Assembly (NCBI GenBank): GCA_025331435.1
Contig: JAIWNI010000056.1
Location: forward strand, 1-64,000
Direction: 5' to 3'
DNA from: Choanephora cucurbitarum
Lineage: Eukaryota; Mucoromycota; Mucoromycetes; Mucorales; Choanephoraceae
DNA: 64,000 nucleotides
In this document: positions 46,942-59,443 of the stretch, one piece after another
Position numbering within the stretch: the stretch's first letter is position 1
Layout: each line of letters starts with the position of its first letter
Notes under the pieces: generated by a model
What the model was told of the DNA's origin: nothing
The model's database searches: none
The model's input: only the letters and a program-made list of their open reading frames with translations
Position numbers and translations under genes: made by a program

Positions 46942-47145
46942 GTTACTCTTATTGTTTAAATAAAGAAGAAAACCTCCTTTTTTTTTTAACAAAAAGTGTG
47001 TGTTGTTTACATCTTATTGTGTGCGTGTGTAGATATATCAAAGATGCATGAATTTTAAATTTTTTTTTAAGAAAAATGAGACCTTCTATTCTTGGATTTT
47101 TTCTTTTTTTCTTCTCTCTTTTTTTATTATTTCTCTATAGAACAA

Positions 47146-48032
47146 ATGACACATACACCTAAAGAAGATAACCAGCCTTTAGATTCAGACTTCATTTGGT
47201 CTAAAATACCATTATCACCACCACTGACTCATGAAGAACCGCAGTTAACATCTCTCTTTCCTTGGACTTATCCACAAAGAACCCGTTCTGCCTCTCTGAT
47301 TCCAACCGAAGATACCTCTGTCCTTCCCTCCCCTCTCTTTTCACCTACTATCTGGTCATTTAACCACCCTTCTCTCTTACAAGAACGTCGACATTCAGTT
47401 GCTGCCGTACCCATCAAACCCATCACACCTCCACCTTCTCAGCAACAGATTGATGAATATTTCAGTTCAACTACAGCCTTGTTTATGGATGTCCAATGTT
47501 TAGGGAAAGGCATACCATTGGAAGAAGTGCCGGTGGAGACAGTCTACCGAGTCCAGTTCAAACAATCGTCTGATTATTTCTATCCCCAGCATGATCTCTG
47601 TTTCCAACTGAACGATAAGGTGATTGTAGAAGGGGATCGAGGATATGATCTTGGGCAGGTGGTGGGTCTGGTCAACAAGACAGATGTCCCGGTGGATCGT
47701 GTGAAGCGATTATTTCGTCATGCTAATTCGGCAGAGTGGATTACTTTTGAACAAAAGGGGTTTGATGAACAAAAGGCCTTGGTACTCTGTCAATCCAAGA
47801 TTAAGCAGCGACATTTGAATATGAAGGTGGTGGATGCTGAATATCAATGGTAAGTATAGACACACAATCACAGGAATGATACTGAATTTTAGTTGATAGG
47901 GACAGGCGAAAGTTAACTTTCTATTTCAAGGCCAATGAGCGTATTGATTTCCGAGAATTAGTGAAGGAATTATTCAAGATCTACAAGACACGTATCTGGA
48001 TGTGTGCTTATAATCCACCAGAGAAACAATAA
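47146..48032 (+). CDS. PSP1 C-terminal domain protein
   Basis: Exons 47146-47849 and 47900-48032 give 278 aa. The N-terminal 110 residues are Pro/Ser-rich and probably disordered ([23 protein letters not shown]). The C-terminal 160 residues match the PSP1 domain: [52 protein letters not shown] and [18 protein letters not shown]. Yeast Psp1 suppresses DNA polymerase alpha mutants; the domain is related to bacterial RicT/YaaT. Function here is inferred at domain level only. An in-frame stretch upstream (from 47092) is T-rich and reads as UTR. The ATG at 47146 begins MTHTPKEDN. Confidence 0.85.
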
Positions 48033-48573
48033 AAAAGAGAGAGAGAGACATAGAATGAAGAAGACAGTTTTCTTACAATAAAAAAACACAAGAGTGACAT
48101 TCTTAGATGTATTTTTTTTAAAGGAGTCTAGAAGCTCTTCTTGAAGTATAATGAGAGTACAATTCTCTCTTTAAAAAGCATTGTAGATATATCTTATTGA
48201 AGCAAGCCAACTATTATAGCACATAAACTAAAGATGTGTACCGAAGAGAGCATAAAAGTAAGTGCATATCTTTAGTCTGCTTCCCTTTAAGGAGCTGGTC
48301 TTTAGTCAGTGAATATCAAATGTTATATTTATCATCACTATTTTATCTGCTATTATTACGTATAGTCTGTATCATACATGTTTGTTGATATATAAGACAA
48401 TGACTTTGTTAGTGTCAAGATATTTTTTTTATAAGACAGAATAATCTCTCCCTGTCTCTCTCTTTTATAAGATGAATGTGTCCATCTCTATATTCATACT
48501 TGTCATTTAGTCTATCATAGCTTATTTTGTATTTTTTTTTCTGTTCTGGACACTACCTATCAATGAGCAAGTA
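48033..48573. other. Intergenic region
   Basis: A+T-rich spacer downstream of the PSP1-domain gene with T and GA runs. No gene seen. Confidence 0.5.
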
Positions 48574-48989
48574 ACACTGTAAAAAAAGAAAAGGTCTTTT
48601 AAAGGCTAAAAAAAACCTTCTCCATCAGGTTTTTGTGACCAAATCGCAGGCTTTTTAAAGGTTATTTTTGCTAATTTTTTGAAATTAAACCAATCACGAA
48701 AGTTTTTCTTCTTAACCTTCAAAGACAAAGGCTAATTAGAGGTTTTTTGGAGGTTTTTTATCGGCTTTTTAAAATTGTGGTTCTTTACGGAGATTCAAAG
48801 TCCAAAGAACCCTCCAAAAACCTCTAATTAGCCTTTGTCTTTGAAGGTTAAGAAGAAAAACTTTCGTGATTGGTTTAATTTCAAAAAATTAGCAAAAATA
48901 ACCTTTAAAAAGCCTGCGATTTGGTCACAAAAACCTGATGGAGAAGGTTTTTTTTAGCCTTTAAAAGACCTTTTCTTTTTTTACAGTGT
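48574..48989. mobile_element. 416-bp fold-back (palindromic) MITE
   Basis: The two halves are near-perfect reverse complements for roughly 175 bp, leaving a spacer of about 60 bp. The outer ends are acactgtaaaaaaagaaaag and ctttttttacagtgt. Flanks are ta on the left and aa on the right, so a TA duplication is imperfect. There is no coding capacity. The ACACTGT end is reminiscent of small Tc1/mariner- or hAT-derived elements, but the family is open. Confidence 0.88.
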
Positions 48990-49912
48990 AAGGCTTATTT
49001 TACACTTAAAAAAGAATACTACTGTTTGTGCCACAGTAGAATACGCCTTCTAGTTTGATACGCCATTTCCAAAAATGGATCGTTCTACACAGCCCTGAAA
49101 AGAAGCCATTGTTGAAGGCGTGCCTTGGGATTGAGATGGCTTATAAGCAATCTGTTGAATCACAAGATAAACCTATCACTCTATGCCTTAGGTGTATGAT
49201 GATAAGAATCAAATAACCGAATTGAAGTCAAGCGTAATGACTACTCTGTTGTCTATACAAAGTGAAAAAAAAAGCTTGTTTAATCGTCTTTAACATTTTG
49301 TTATTGTACTACCTTCTCTGTAGCACTCCCAGAACATAAATGCTACGTTCTTAGGGGGGGGGGTTTGTCTTACCTACAAGATTATTCTGAGATCATGTGT
49401 GTGTGTGTGTATAGGGAAGGCAAATCATGCTATTTCAATTTATTTAACTTAATCTCGTACTACCTTTGTTCTGTTGATAACACTGCTTATAAGTGCTTTG
49501 ATTATCTATTAAACCAAAAGTGATGGAAATTTAAATCATGAACCTGTAAATTGACTATTGTCACGAACACTCTTCTTCTTGTTGTTATGCAGTCATGTGT
49601 TCCCCTTTCAATACTCTAATTAATGTGAGAAACTTTTCCATGTTTTAATTTTGCCTTTATTTAGAGGGTTTGACATCTCAAACAGTGTACCCCAGGTGAC
49701 AGGTACAGAACCCGCACTCTCTCTTGTTATGAAATAGATATTTTTAATATAAAATTGAAAATTACAAAAAGAATGGTTTACAATAAAAAAAAAGAGAGAG
49801 AGAAACATATTTATATGAGGCGTGTGTGTATATACATATATATGTATAGAAGGAGTTGGGTAAAGGTATATAACACAATGGATGTGAGGGTGTTTAGATA
49901 AATACGGAAAGT
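48990..49912. other. Intergenic region
   Basis: No gene seen. It holds a G run at about 49357, a GT microsatellite near 49398 and TA repeats near 49835. Confidence 0.5.
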
Positions 49913-50152
49913 TTAGTTTTCTTCAAAATCAAATGAGTTGTCTTGTTCATCTAAATCATCTTCTTCTATTATCTCTGGCGTGTCCATAGACCACTGAGAG
50001 GGATGAACGCCACTTCTAGGGCAATCACTCTATAGAGAATAAAGAATAAGTACTGGAGTAAAAATAGAGAGTGTTGTATTTACACTATGATTTGGAATCC
50101 AATGAGAGCATAGTTCACAAGTAGCAGGACATTGAAAGTGTTTTAAAGTCAT
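49913..50152 (-). CDS. 61-aa Cys/His-containing acidic-tailed protein
   Basis: Two exons, 50084-50152 and 49913-50029, separated by a 54-nt GT-AG intron, give 61 aa in frame. The N-terminal half reads KHFQCPATCELCSHW and then, across the splice, HSSDCPRSGVHPSQW. Four Cys and several His suggest a small zinc site. The C-terminal half is acidic (EIIEEDDLDEQDNSFDFEEN). I do not recognise the family. Support rests on the coherent splice, balanced composition and position between TA-rich spacers. Confidence 0.55.
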
Positions 50153-52181
50153 AATGAAAAGAATAATAAAATAAGAAAAGAAAAAGAGAGAAAAAAAAGA
50201 AGGGAAAATAATGGCTATTTATCTTATTTCTCTCCCTCTTTTATTTTTATTTTTATTTTTAAATAGCATGTTTTCTTACTCCTTTCATTTAGGAAAGTGG
50301 TGTATGTTGTCAAACATATGCATGTCAAAATGTGTCTCTACAAACATATTCTTTTCTTTTTTGTACCTATGAAACAACACTGGCCTTTAAAATCAACACC
50401 ATTCTGTCATTCCATTGCTGACCTTCCCATTCATTCATGACCTTCATACATACAGTAGTGTTACAAACTCTAATACAGATTCACTCACTCTTCTTCTGTA
50501 TGACATAATGTTTGCCAGAAATTCTTGAAAATTCCGACTGTAAGAAAATATATATAAAAAAAAAAGACAGAAAATTTTAAGGTACAAATTTCCCTATTCA
50601 GTTACATAGCTTAATAAGTGTCAGTTTAACAAAAGAGAATCTCTTGGTGGTTATGAAAGCTTATTTCTCAAGAGTTTTTTATTTTTCCTTAAAAGCTCAA
50701 AATAAAAATAAAAATTAAGAGTGAGAAATGCATCTATGTTTAATAGTAAATAACAAACATAAAGATATTAGGGGGATAGAGATATACAAGCAATAGACAG
50801 TAGAATAGGTTATTTTATTCATGCTTATATCTTCTGCTTTTTCTTTTTTTTTTTTTGCTTATAGTGAGGCTTGATATTAATACATATCTCTCTCTCTCTT
50901 CAAGTATTTCATGCGTGCATGTAGATCAATGCATTCAACGCTTATTTCTCTCTTCTTCATGTCTGATACAAGTTAACATTTCAACCAAGAAAGGAGAGGA
51001 GGTTTTGTGTCTCTGTTTATATTTGATTAGGTTACATTACATCTAGTTCATATCAGAAAAACGAAAAAAAAAGAGGAGAGAAAGACTCTAGAGGATTAAG
51101 AAATACGCTTGTATTTAAATATTCAAAAAAAAAAAGAGGCTGAACATGCTATCTATCATATGTGATACTCTACAGTAGAACCAAACAAAAAAAAATTGTT
51201 CTTATCTATATTTAACTAGTCGCATTGAAAAGTTTCTTGGATTTCTTATTGAGAAGTTAAGATACCCAAATATGTATATATGGGAAGTGTGTGCCTCTCT
51301 TCATTCCAGTGTAGATTGGGAGAACTATCTGCCATGTATATATATCTGAGGCTGACATCATCGTATTTCTTAAGAATTGGTGAGTGAAGATCCAAAATAA
51401 AAAAAAATGACATACTCTTGTTTAGTTATGACAAGGGGATACTTTCATATAGAATATGGCAACAAAAGACGCGCATTGATTTATTATGAACCGAGATTTT
51501 TTTAATTTTTTTTGAGTATAAAATATATGAGCAAAGAGTTAAATCATTTGAAAATTAAAAAAGTAAAAAAATAAAGCAAATTGGAAGCTGAAAAAGCAAT
51601 GACAAATCGCGGTCATATAATTTCAGGAACAGGACACACACTTTCTATTAATAAGCTCACTAATGCTTACATGAATTTTATAATAGGCAATACATCAGGT
51701 ATCTTTGTCATACAGAAAATAGTGGAAAAAGAAGAAAGGTAGAAGAGTATCGACTGCTATATCTCTCACTCTCACTCTCTGTACCTGACAACCACAGTAT
51801 TCTGTTGCTATGGAGTACAAAGCACTGATAGGGTTACAGAATGGCAGGAAAGGTTGTAGTACCAATGCTCAAAGCAGTAAATCCCTAAAGAAGATAGACA
51901 TGTTGCTTCTAAAATAGTATAACAAAGGAAATTTCGGTAAATGATCATCGTGTTATCTCTATCATGTTGCCTTATAAGCTTTTGCGTATAGATAGTCACA
52001 TAGAATACCCCAATTCAACAGTTCAGCTGTCATGAATGAGAGAGAAAGCATGAAAAATAGGGCTACACAGATCAAACATTAAAAAAAAAAATTAAAATGA
52101 ATATAAATGGGATACTTGATGGACTTCTTTTTCTTGTTTTAATTATTTTTCCTTTTGATAAAAGAATATATATAGATTATC
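50153..52181. other. Intergenic region
   Basis: About 2 kb of A+T-rich spacer with no supported gene. Short frames at 50855-51046 and 51808-51999 lack features. A TATA-like stretch (gaatatatatag) precedes the WWE-like gene at about 52165. Confidence 0.5.
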
Positions 52182-52391
52182 ATGGCTGTCGAATGGGTTT
52201 ATGCTTCTGGTTCCACTTGGATAAGTTTTGACCCTGCAACACAAACAATCATTGAATCACTATGGCAACGAGGTAATTCTGCTACCTGGATTACATGCTC
52301 AAACTTCCCGGGACCTGTCTATGTGGATACAGATCAAATGGTCGTTCTTTATGGTTCTTATAGCTATACCATTGTCAGGAAATCTGTTTAA
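52182..52391 (+). CDS. Single-domain WWE-like protein
   Basis: A single exon of 69 aa that consists almost only of a WWE-like module: WVYASGSTWISFDPATQTII then ESLWQRGNSA, ending VVLYGSYSYTIVRK. The aromatic spacing and the pattern of Trp, then Pro, then an IE-like helix, then a final strand fit WWE domains, which often bind ADP-ribose or iso-ADP-ribose in ubiquitin ligases and PARPs. No signal or membrane segment is seen. A free-standing WWE protein is unusual, so the assignment is tentative. A short UTR and tidy stop support the frame. Confidence 0.6.
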   Translation: MAVEWVYASGSTWISFDPATQTIIESLWQRGNSATWITCSNFPGPVYVDTDQMVVLYGSYSYTIVRKSV

Positions 52392-53593
52392 ACTTTTGTC
52401 TTGAATTGATGACACTTTATGCCAATGTATTATGCTGCCTTCCTTTATGTCTATGCTTGTCCAATCATTTCTTGTTTAATAAATACATATGTCGTTTGAT
52501 AAATCCAAGTATTTCTCTATGTGGCTTGCTTTCTATAGGCTTTTTTATTTCAAAAGCGATTTAATCAACTGATTAAAAAATCAGATAAACAACAGAGTAA
52601 CACAGCCACTCATTATTAATTTCATCTCAACAAAAAAAAAAAAACTTAGTCCACACTAAGCGGAAAATGAACATTCTATTCCTTCAAACAGTATTGATCT
52701 CCTCTACTTATGATGAACAGAACGGAAGAAAGATGAAACTACCTTCCATTTTTAGGGTTCATACGACAATTACTCCAAATGTCATACAAATTCCAAAAAA
52801 GAATAGGTCTTAGTGCGCAGTTAAGTTAATGTGTTATAGAAGTGAGCCTTGCTTATTTGAAAATTAAAGAGGTGATTTCATTTGTAAAGAATGACGTGTT
52901 TTGAAAGAGTTACAAATTTCTTGATAATCAGGTACGACAAAAACCCTTTTTTTTTTAACTTGAAATTCGGATTAATCTGGAATTGAATTAGAAAACAATT
53001 TCCTTTAACGACACACATGTCTTTTGATTTCAGTATCATCACTTTACTTTCAGGTGACTACACGAAAGAACACTAAAAGAAAAAGAAGGAGAAGAAAAAC
53101 ATGTCTTGTCCAATCACTCATTTTAGCCAATATGCATATATAGGCAAAACTATCAAACACAATGAAAGTAACTAGAGTCATCTTGTTTCTTTCGTTTTCT
53201 ATTTAAACCCATAAATATATATACTTTGAGATAGTTTTAGTGTATAGATTTCATCAGTAACAGCCAGTTTGCTGAAATGGACATAAGGCATTCAATGGCT
53301 CTATGCAGAATCAATCAGGACTGTATATCACCATTTAATATCGATTGCCTCCCTTTAATCTCATTTATTTAAAAACAAAGAAAATTAAATGAACAGCCTA
53401 TTCTATTATATATTTCTTCTAAAAATACTTGATTTGCATAAAGAAAGTATATTATTCTTTGTTTCACGCGTCTCATACGCGTACTTTATAAACCAATCAA
53501 CACCATAAATTGAGCGTGAATTTTTTTTTTATCGTCAAAGTCACTCTTTTTTTTTCAACTTTTTCTCTTTATTATTATCAATTTACAGCCAAG
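52392..53593. other. Intergenic region upstream of topoisomerase II
   Basis: No gene seen. A+T-rich spacer that ends in the topoisomerase II promoter, listed separately. Confidence 0.5.
53466..53497 (+). promoter_or_regulatory. Paired MCB boxes, TATA and CCAAT upstream of TOP2
   Basis: Two acgcgt hexamers at 53466-53471 and 53477-53482 (11 bp apart) are followed by tataaa at 53487 and ccaat at 53493. ACGCGT is the MluI cell-cycle box bound by the MBF factor (Mbp1/Swi6 family) in yeasts. The group lies about 100-130 bp before the ATG. Confidence 0.6.
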
Positions 53594-56500
53594 ATGAGCG
53601 ACTCAGAAAGTGACTTTAGAGAAGACGACTTTCAAGACGATGACTTTCAGGACGATGACTTTAACGATTCCGGAGACGAATTTGTCGCTACAAAGGTATG
53701 ATCTAAACAAAACACAAAGCTTCTTTCTTTCTTATCCTTTAAGTATGTTAGAAACGTAAAGCAGCAACAAAAGAAGTCGCTGTCAAAAAGAAACCCGCTG
53801 CACCTAAAAAACCAGCAGCAACAACAGTAGCTAAACCCAGAAAGACACCTGTCAAGAAGATCACCAAGACCACCGGTGTCAAACGTACTGCTTCTGAAAC
53901 AGATGATTCTCTAACAGAGGTAGAGACACCCAAATCAGTCGATACCAAGAAAGTCAAGTATGATGAAGCCAAGACAGTAGAAGAAATCTATCAAAAGAAG
54001 ACTCAGCTTGAACACATCTTGATTCGTCCTGATACTTATATTGGTACAACAGAAGCTGAAGAACAAGAGATGTGGGTCTTTGATACTGAAGAAGACATGA
54101 TCAAGAAAAAGAAGATCAAGTATGTACCTGGTCTCTATAAGATTGTGGATGAAATCCTTGTCAATGCAGCTGACAACAAGGTAAATTAAGAAAAAAAAAT
54201 TTGTAGCGGGAGTGTATTAAAGCAAAGGTTGATAGATTCGTGATCCAGACATGAATACCATCAAGGTGATCATTGACCGTGAACAAAACCTGATTTCGAT
54301 TCATAACAATGGCCGTGGTATTCCTATCACTGAACACAAAGAGGAAAAGGTGTATGTGCCTGAACTGATCTTTGGTCATCTCTTGACTTCTTCCAACTAC
54401 AATGACGATGAAAAGAAGGTCACAGGTGGTCGTAATGGTTATGGTGCCAAGCTCTGTAACATCTTCAGTACCGAATTCATTGTCGAGACAGCCGATAAGG
54501 AACGTGAAGCCAAATACAAGCAGGTCTTTAAGGATAACATGAGTGTGATCGGTAAGCCCAAGATCACTGCCAATCCGCGTGGTGAAGAATACACTCGTAT
54601 CACTTTCAAGCCTGATCTTGCCAAGTTCAACATGACTGAGATGGATGCTGACTTTGAGGCCTTGATCAAGAAGCGTGTTTATGATCTGGCAGGTTGTTTG
54701 GAAGGTGTCAATGTCTTCTTGAACGGTACCAAGATTGCCATCAAGGGTTTCAACAAGTACTGTGAGCTCTATACCAAATCCATGGAAATTCGTAATGCTG
54801 AAGGCAAGAAGCCTATCATTCTCGGTAACACAGACAATCCTCGTTGGCAAGTGAACTTTGCTGTCAGTGATGGTCAATTCAACCAGGTAACTAAAAAATA
54901 GGCTTATCATTAATCCATCAGGCTGACAGTTTTTGCTATAGATTAGTTTTGTCAACAGTATCTGTACTGCTAAGGGTGGTACACATGTCAACCATGTCGC
55001 TGATCAAATCGTCAAAGCCATCTTGCCCGACATCCAGAAGAAGACAAACAACAAGAACATCAAGCCCTTCCAGATCAAGAACCACATGTGTCTCTTCATC
55101 AACTGTCTGATCGAAAACCCTTCTTTTGATTCCCAAACAAAGGAAAACATGACCTTGCGTGTCAGCAGTTTCGGTAGTTCCTATAAGCTCAGCGATAAGT
55201 TCTTGAAGGATATCATGAAATCAGGCATTGTCGATAACATCGTCAAGTGGGTCAAGTTCAAGGAAGACATGCAGATGACCAAGGCCGATGTCGGCAAGAT
55301 GGCTCGTAACCTCAAGATTCCCAAGCTCGAAGACGCCAACTTGGCCGGTATTCGTCCTCACAACAAGGATTGTACCTTGATCTTGACAGAAGGTGACTCT
55401 GCCAAGGCACTCGTCCTCAGTGGTCTCTCCGTGGTCGGTCGTGACAAGTTTGGTGTCTTTCCCTTGCGTGGTAAGGTCCTGAATGTACGTGATGCCACCA
55501 ACTCGCAAATCATGAACAACGCCGAAATCACCAACATCAAGGCCATCTTGGGTCTCAAGCACGGCAAGACCTATACCAGTGTAGATGAATTGCGTTATGG
55601 CCGTCTCATGTTGATGACCGATCAAGATCATGATGGTTCTCACATCAAGGGTCTCTTGATCAATTTTATCGACAGCATGTTCCCTTCGCTCTTGGATATT
55701 CCTGGTTTCCTTCTGGAATTCATCACGCCTATCATTCGTTGTAAGCATAAGCGTACCAAGGAAGAGATCAGTTTCTATACCATTCCCGAATACGAACAAT
55801 GGGCTGAAGAACATAACCGTACAAAGCAATGGGAGCCCAAGTACTTCAAGGGCCTGGGTACATCTGACAAGGCAGATGCTCGTCGTTACTTTAGTGCTCT
55901 GGATGTCCATAAAAAGGAATTTGAAGTGGCCTCCAAGGAAGAACGTGAATTGGTCGATATGGCCTTTAACAAGAAGAGAGCCGTCGATCGTAAGAACTGG
56001 CTAGCTAGCTATGAACCTGGTATCTACATTGATCATAATGTCAACAAGATCAAGATCACTGACTTTGTCAACCGTGAACTGATGCTCTTCAGTATGGCCG
56101 ATAACATTCGTTCGATTCCCTCTGTCGTCGATGGTTTCAAGCCTGGTCAACGTAAGGTCTTCTTTGGTTCCATCAAGCGTGGCAAGAACTCTGAAATTAA
56201 GGTGGCTCAATTGGCTAACTATGTTGCTGGTATCACTCAGTACCATCACGGTGAAGCCAGTGTGGCTGCGACTGTGATCAACATGGCTCAAGACTTTGTC
56301 GGCAGTAACAACATCAACTTGCTTGTTCCCTCAGGTCAATTCGGTACCCGTCATGAAGGCGGTAAGTCCGCTGCCAGTCCTCGTTACCTTTTCACCTGTC
56401 TCAGTAAAGTCTCTCGTAAGCTCTTTCATCCCGATGACGATGAACTCTTGGACTACTTGATTGAAGAAAGCAAGCCCATTGAACCCAAGTGGTATTTGCC

Positions 56501-57599
56501 CATCTTGCCTATGGTCCTTGTGAACGGTGCTGATGGTATCGGTACTGGTTGGAGTACGACCATTCCCAACTACAATCCTCGCGATCTGGCCGAGAATCTC
56601 TTCCGTCTGATGAATGATGAAGAGGTGGTACCTATGCATCCCTGGTTCAGAGGCTTCAAGGGTCAAATCATCCCTGCCGGTCCCGGAAAATACACCTGTA
56701 ACGGTATGGCAGACGTGACAGGCGATGGTCATATCAAGGTCACTGAATTGCCTGTGCGTCTCTGGACTGAATCTTTCAAGGATAACCTGGATATCATGCG
56801 TGAACCCAAGGACAAGAAACCGGAAATCACCATCCTTGATTACAGCAATAACTCGACTGATATGTCTGTGGAATTCACGATTGAAGTGGATGATACCAAC
56901 TTGAAGAAGGCCGAAGATACTGGTTTGTTGAAGGCTCTCAAGATCACCAACACATTAAATACGACCAACATTGTCTGCTTTGATCAACATGGTAAAATCA
57001 AAAAGTACGAATCACCTGAAGAGATCCTGAAGGAATTCTATGCCTTGAGATTGGAATACTATATCAAGCGAAAGGCTTATCTGATCAGTGTGCTTGAGGA
57101 TGAATATGAGCGTTTGGACAACAAGGCCAAGTTCATTCAACTTGTGATTGACAAGAAGTTGATCTATATCAATCGTAAGGAAGAAGACGTGATTGCTGAT
57201 ATGGAAAAGCATGGCCTCAAGAAACTCTATCCTCGTAAGAAGAATGTGCTGATTGTAGATGAAGATGAAGAGAAGCAAGACGATACAGACGGTAATGGTT
57301 ACGAATACTTGTTCTCTATCAACGTTCGTGGTTTCACTGCTCAAAAGGTAGCCGAATTACTCAACCAGAAGGATAAGAAGTATGAACAATTGAAGGAAAT
57401 TCAAGGTACTCCACCAAAGACCTTCTGGCGTCGTGATTTAGAAGCATTTTTAGAAGAATGGGATCAAATCCTAAAGGAAGACGAAACACTTGCCCTTCAG
57501 GCCAAACCTCTTGCCAGCAGTAACAAGAAGAGAAAGAGGGTAATGAAGCCTAAAGCTAAATCTGAACCTAAAGTGAAAGATGAAGTTGCATTAGATTAA
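53594..57599 (+). CDS. TOP2: DNA topoisomerase II
   Basis: Nuclear ATP-dependent type IIA topoisomerase that passes one duplex through another and is needed for chromosome segregation. Exons 53594-53695, 53752-54180, 54236-54886 and 54942-57599 give 1279 aa. The N-terminus is acidic with a repeated DDDFQ unit, then a Lys/Ala-rich segment. The GHKL ATPase has EILVNAADNK, NNGRGIPI and GGRNGYGAKLCNIFS. TOPRIM has TEGDSAKAL and TDQDHDGSHIKG. The winged-helix active site is SAASPRYLFT, with the catalytic Tyr near residue 876. It is followed by the GAD..GIGTGWST loop and coiled-coil gate. The C-terminal domain is short and basic (KKRKRVMKPKAKSEPK) compared with yeast (1428 aa). Upstream MCB boxes suggest cell-cycle control. 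Confidence 0.97.
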
Positions 57600-57747
57600 A
57601 ATAATAAAAAAGAATGATCTTATTGACTGTACTTGAATTTATTACCGCCAATTAAAATGAAAGCGTGAGAGAGGGGGGAATGATGAAATATGCTGCCTAG
57701 TTGGAACCACAAGTAACTTTTTTTCTTTTTCATTATCGAATTTTACC

Positions 57748-58618
57748 ATGTCTGACTTTGGCGACTTTAACACACCTTCAGAAGACCCTACTGCTGACTT
57801 TCTTGCTCGTGAAAGAGCTGCTTTAGGTGAAGATGCTGACTTCTTCAACAATGACACCGACCTCATCTCCACATCTAACAGCATGACTTCACCCGTCAAT
57901 CTTGCCAGTGCTGCTTCTTTGCCTACTTCACCTGCCATCTTTGAGTCTCCTCAAATCCATCATCAAACAACTGATATTGGATTCCCTGCACAACCTGATA
58001 ACTCATTCACTACTTTTGAAACAAATTATCCTAAGGCTGAAGAGCTAGAAACTTCTCAAGTAAGAGTGGGTTGTTTGTGTTTTATTCAGAAACTTATCTT
58101 TTTTTTTTGTCTATAGGCTTTCCATAAAGCACTTTTGCCCGAAGAAGAACCAGAGACAGTTCGGTAAAGAAAGATATTCAAATAACAGGAAGACTGTACT
58201 CATACTGTTTCTTAGTCAATGGCGTGAAAAGCAAGCTGAAATTATTGCTCAACGTGATGCTGAAGCAGAAGCCAAGAAGGAAGAAAAGATTAAACATGCA
58301 CGCGAAGAAATTGATAAATTCTATGAAGATTACAATGATAAGAAACAAAAGGCAATTGAAGAGAATAGGTAAGGCAGCTGCTGAATTTGTTATGCTTAGA
58401 GTACTGATCTGTTGTTATCTAGAGAGCGTGAAGAAGTCCATCAGAAGAGCATTGAACAAGTAGCTTCTTCAGGCAACATTTGGGAACGCGTTGTAAAGGA
58501 AGTTGATGTTACAAATGCAAAGACAGGCTATCACTCTCATGATGTGTCTAGAATGAAGGAATTGATGGTGGATCTCAAGAGAGATTCAAAGGCACCTGGC
58601 AACATTATTGAAGCCTAA
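57748..58618 (+). CDS. CLC1: Clathrin light chain
   Basis: Regulatory subunit of clathrin triskelia in endocytic and Golgi vesicle coats. Exons 57748-58059, 58117-58163, 58216-58368 and 58423-58618 give 235 aa, similar to yeast Clc1. The N-terminal 110 residues are acidic and disordered (DFGDFNTPSEDPTADFLARE, FTTFETNYP). The central part is a heavy-chain-binding coiled coil (VRQWREKQAEIIAQRDAEAE, EIDKFYEDYNDKKQKAIEEN). The C-terminal segment has SSGNIWERVVKEVDV and RMKELMVDLKRD, typical of fungal light chains. It follows TOP2 by only 148 bp in the same direction. Confidence 0.92.
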
Positions 58619-58700
58619 ATTGAAGTCTTTTTAATAATAATAATAAACACATGGATATAAATCAAGAATAATGTTCGGGTATCATTTTTCGAAATACACC

Positions 58701-59443
58701 TTAAAGAAGAGAGATAAGCATGTGTAAGGTTAGTTCATTAAAGTCCTTACCATCCAAAATATAACTAGTGAGTCCCCAGATTTCTTTATCACCTTCAATA
58801 TGTTCAGGCACTCTATAGACTGTGTATTTCTGTTTACTATCACGGAATTGTCTGATTTCTCGAATGTCAGGTCGAATCAGATAATCCACAGGTAAAGTAA
58901 ACACACTCGATACTTCATCTCGATTGAACTTGTTGAGATCAACCTGGCCTTTAATGAAGCCTACGTAAGGATGGACACGTAAAGAACCTGTTTTGTTAGG
59001 CAAAGCTGAGTATCGACCGAGAATATCGATTGATTTAGGTGGAATGCCAATCTCTTCATGTGTCTCTCTTAATGCTGTATACTCAGTGGAAGGGTCTGTG
59101 TCGTCTGTCAGGTTGTCAATAACGAGTTATACCATTTCAAATAACAGCCTTACCTGTCTTTCCACCTGGGAAACTTGAGTTCAACACCAATTGATAAGTT
59201 ATAAGTCAGTTTTTGGAAAGTACTGCTTTACCTTATTTCGCCTCTATGGGTTCGCATATTCATGTTTCTGACAGTAAACAGAACACTGGGTTTGCCTTGG
59301 TCTATACATAAAGGCACGAGTACGGCTGCTTCTTTGACATCTGGTTTATAGTTTAGTTTGAATCTAGGATAGTTAAGTAGTCTTCTACTAAATAGAGAGA
59401 GAGTAGTTGTATCAAACACAATAGGCGCTGTACGCGATAACAT
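58701..59443 (-). CDS. Nudix hydrolase, CoA-diphosphatase type
   Basis: Predicted to cleave coenzyme A or its oxidised or acyl forms to phosphopantetheine and 3',5'-ADP; the yeast relative Pcd1 is peroxisomal. Exons 59232-59443, 59154-59173 and 58701-59104 give 211 aa. The CoA-subfamily NuCoA motif reads VLFTVRNMNMRTHRGEISFP and is followed by GGKTDDTD. The Nudix box continues ALRETHEEIGIPP with the metal-binding Glu residues. Middle exon 59154-59173 is only 20 nt and encodes the FPGGK core, so skipping it would destroy the enzyme. No clear C-terminal peroxisomal SKL signal is seen (it ends MLISLL). It is divergent with the membrane-protein gene. Confidence 0.9.

Noticed and set aside
45796..46992. 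398-codon frame antisense to RPL3
   Set aside because: Same cause: biased codons on the sense strand leave the opposite frame open. Composition is artificial (Thr/Val/Asp-rich).
47092..47145. Upstream in-frame extension of the PSP1-domain protein
   Set aside because: It encodes a Phe-rich run from a T tract and ends in an AG-like site. The ATG at 47146 is more plausible.
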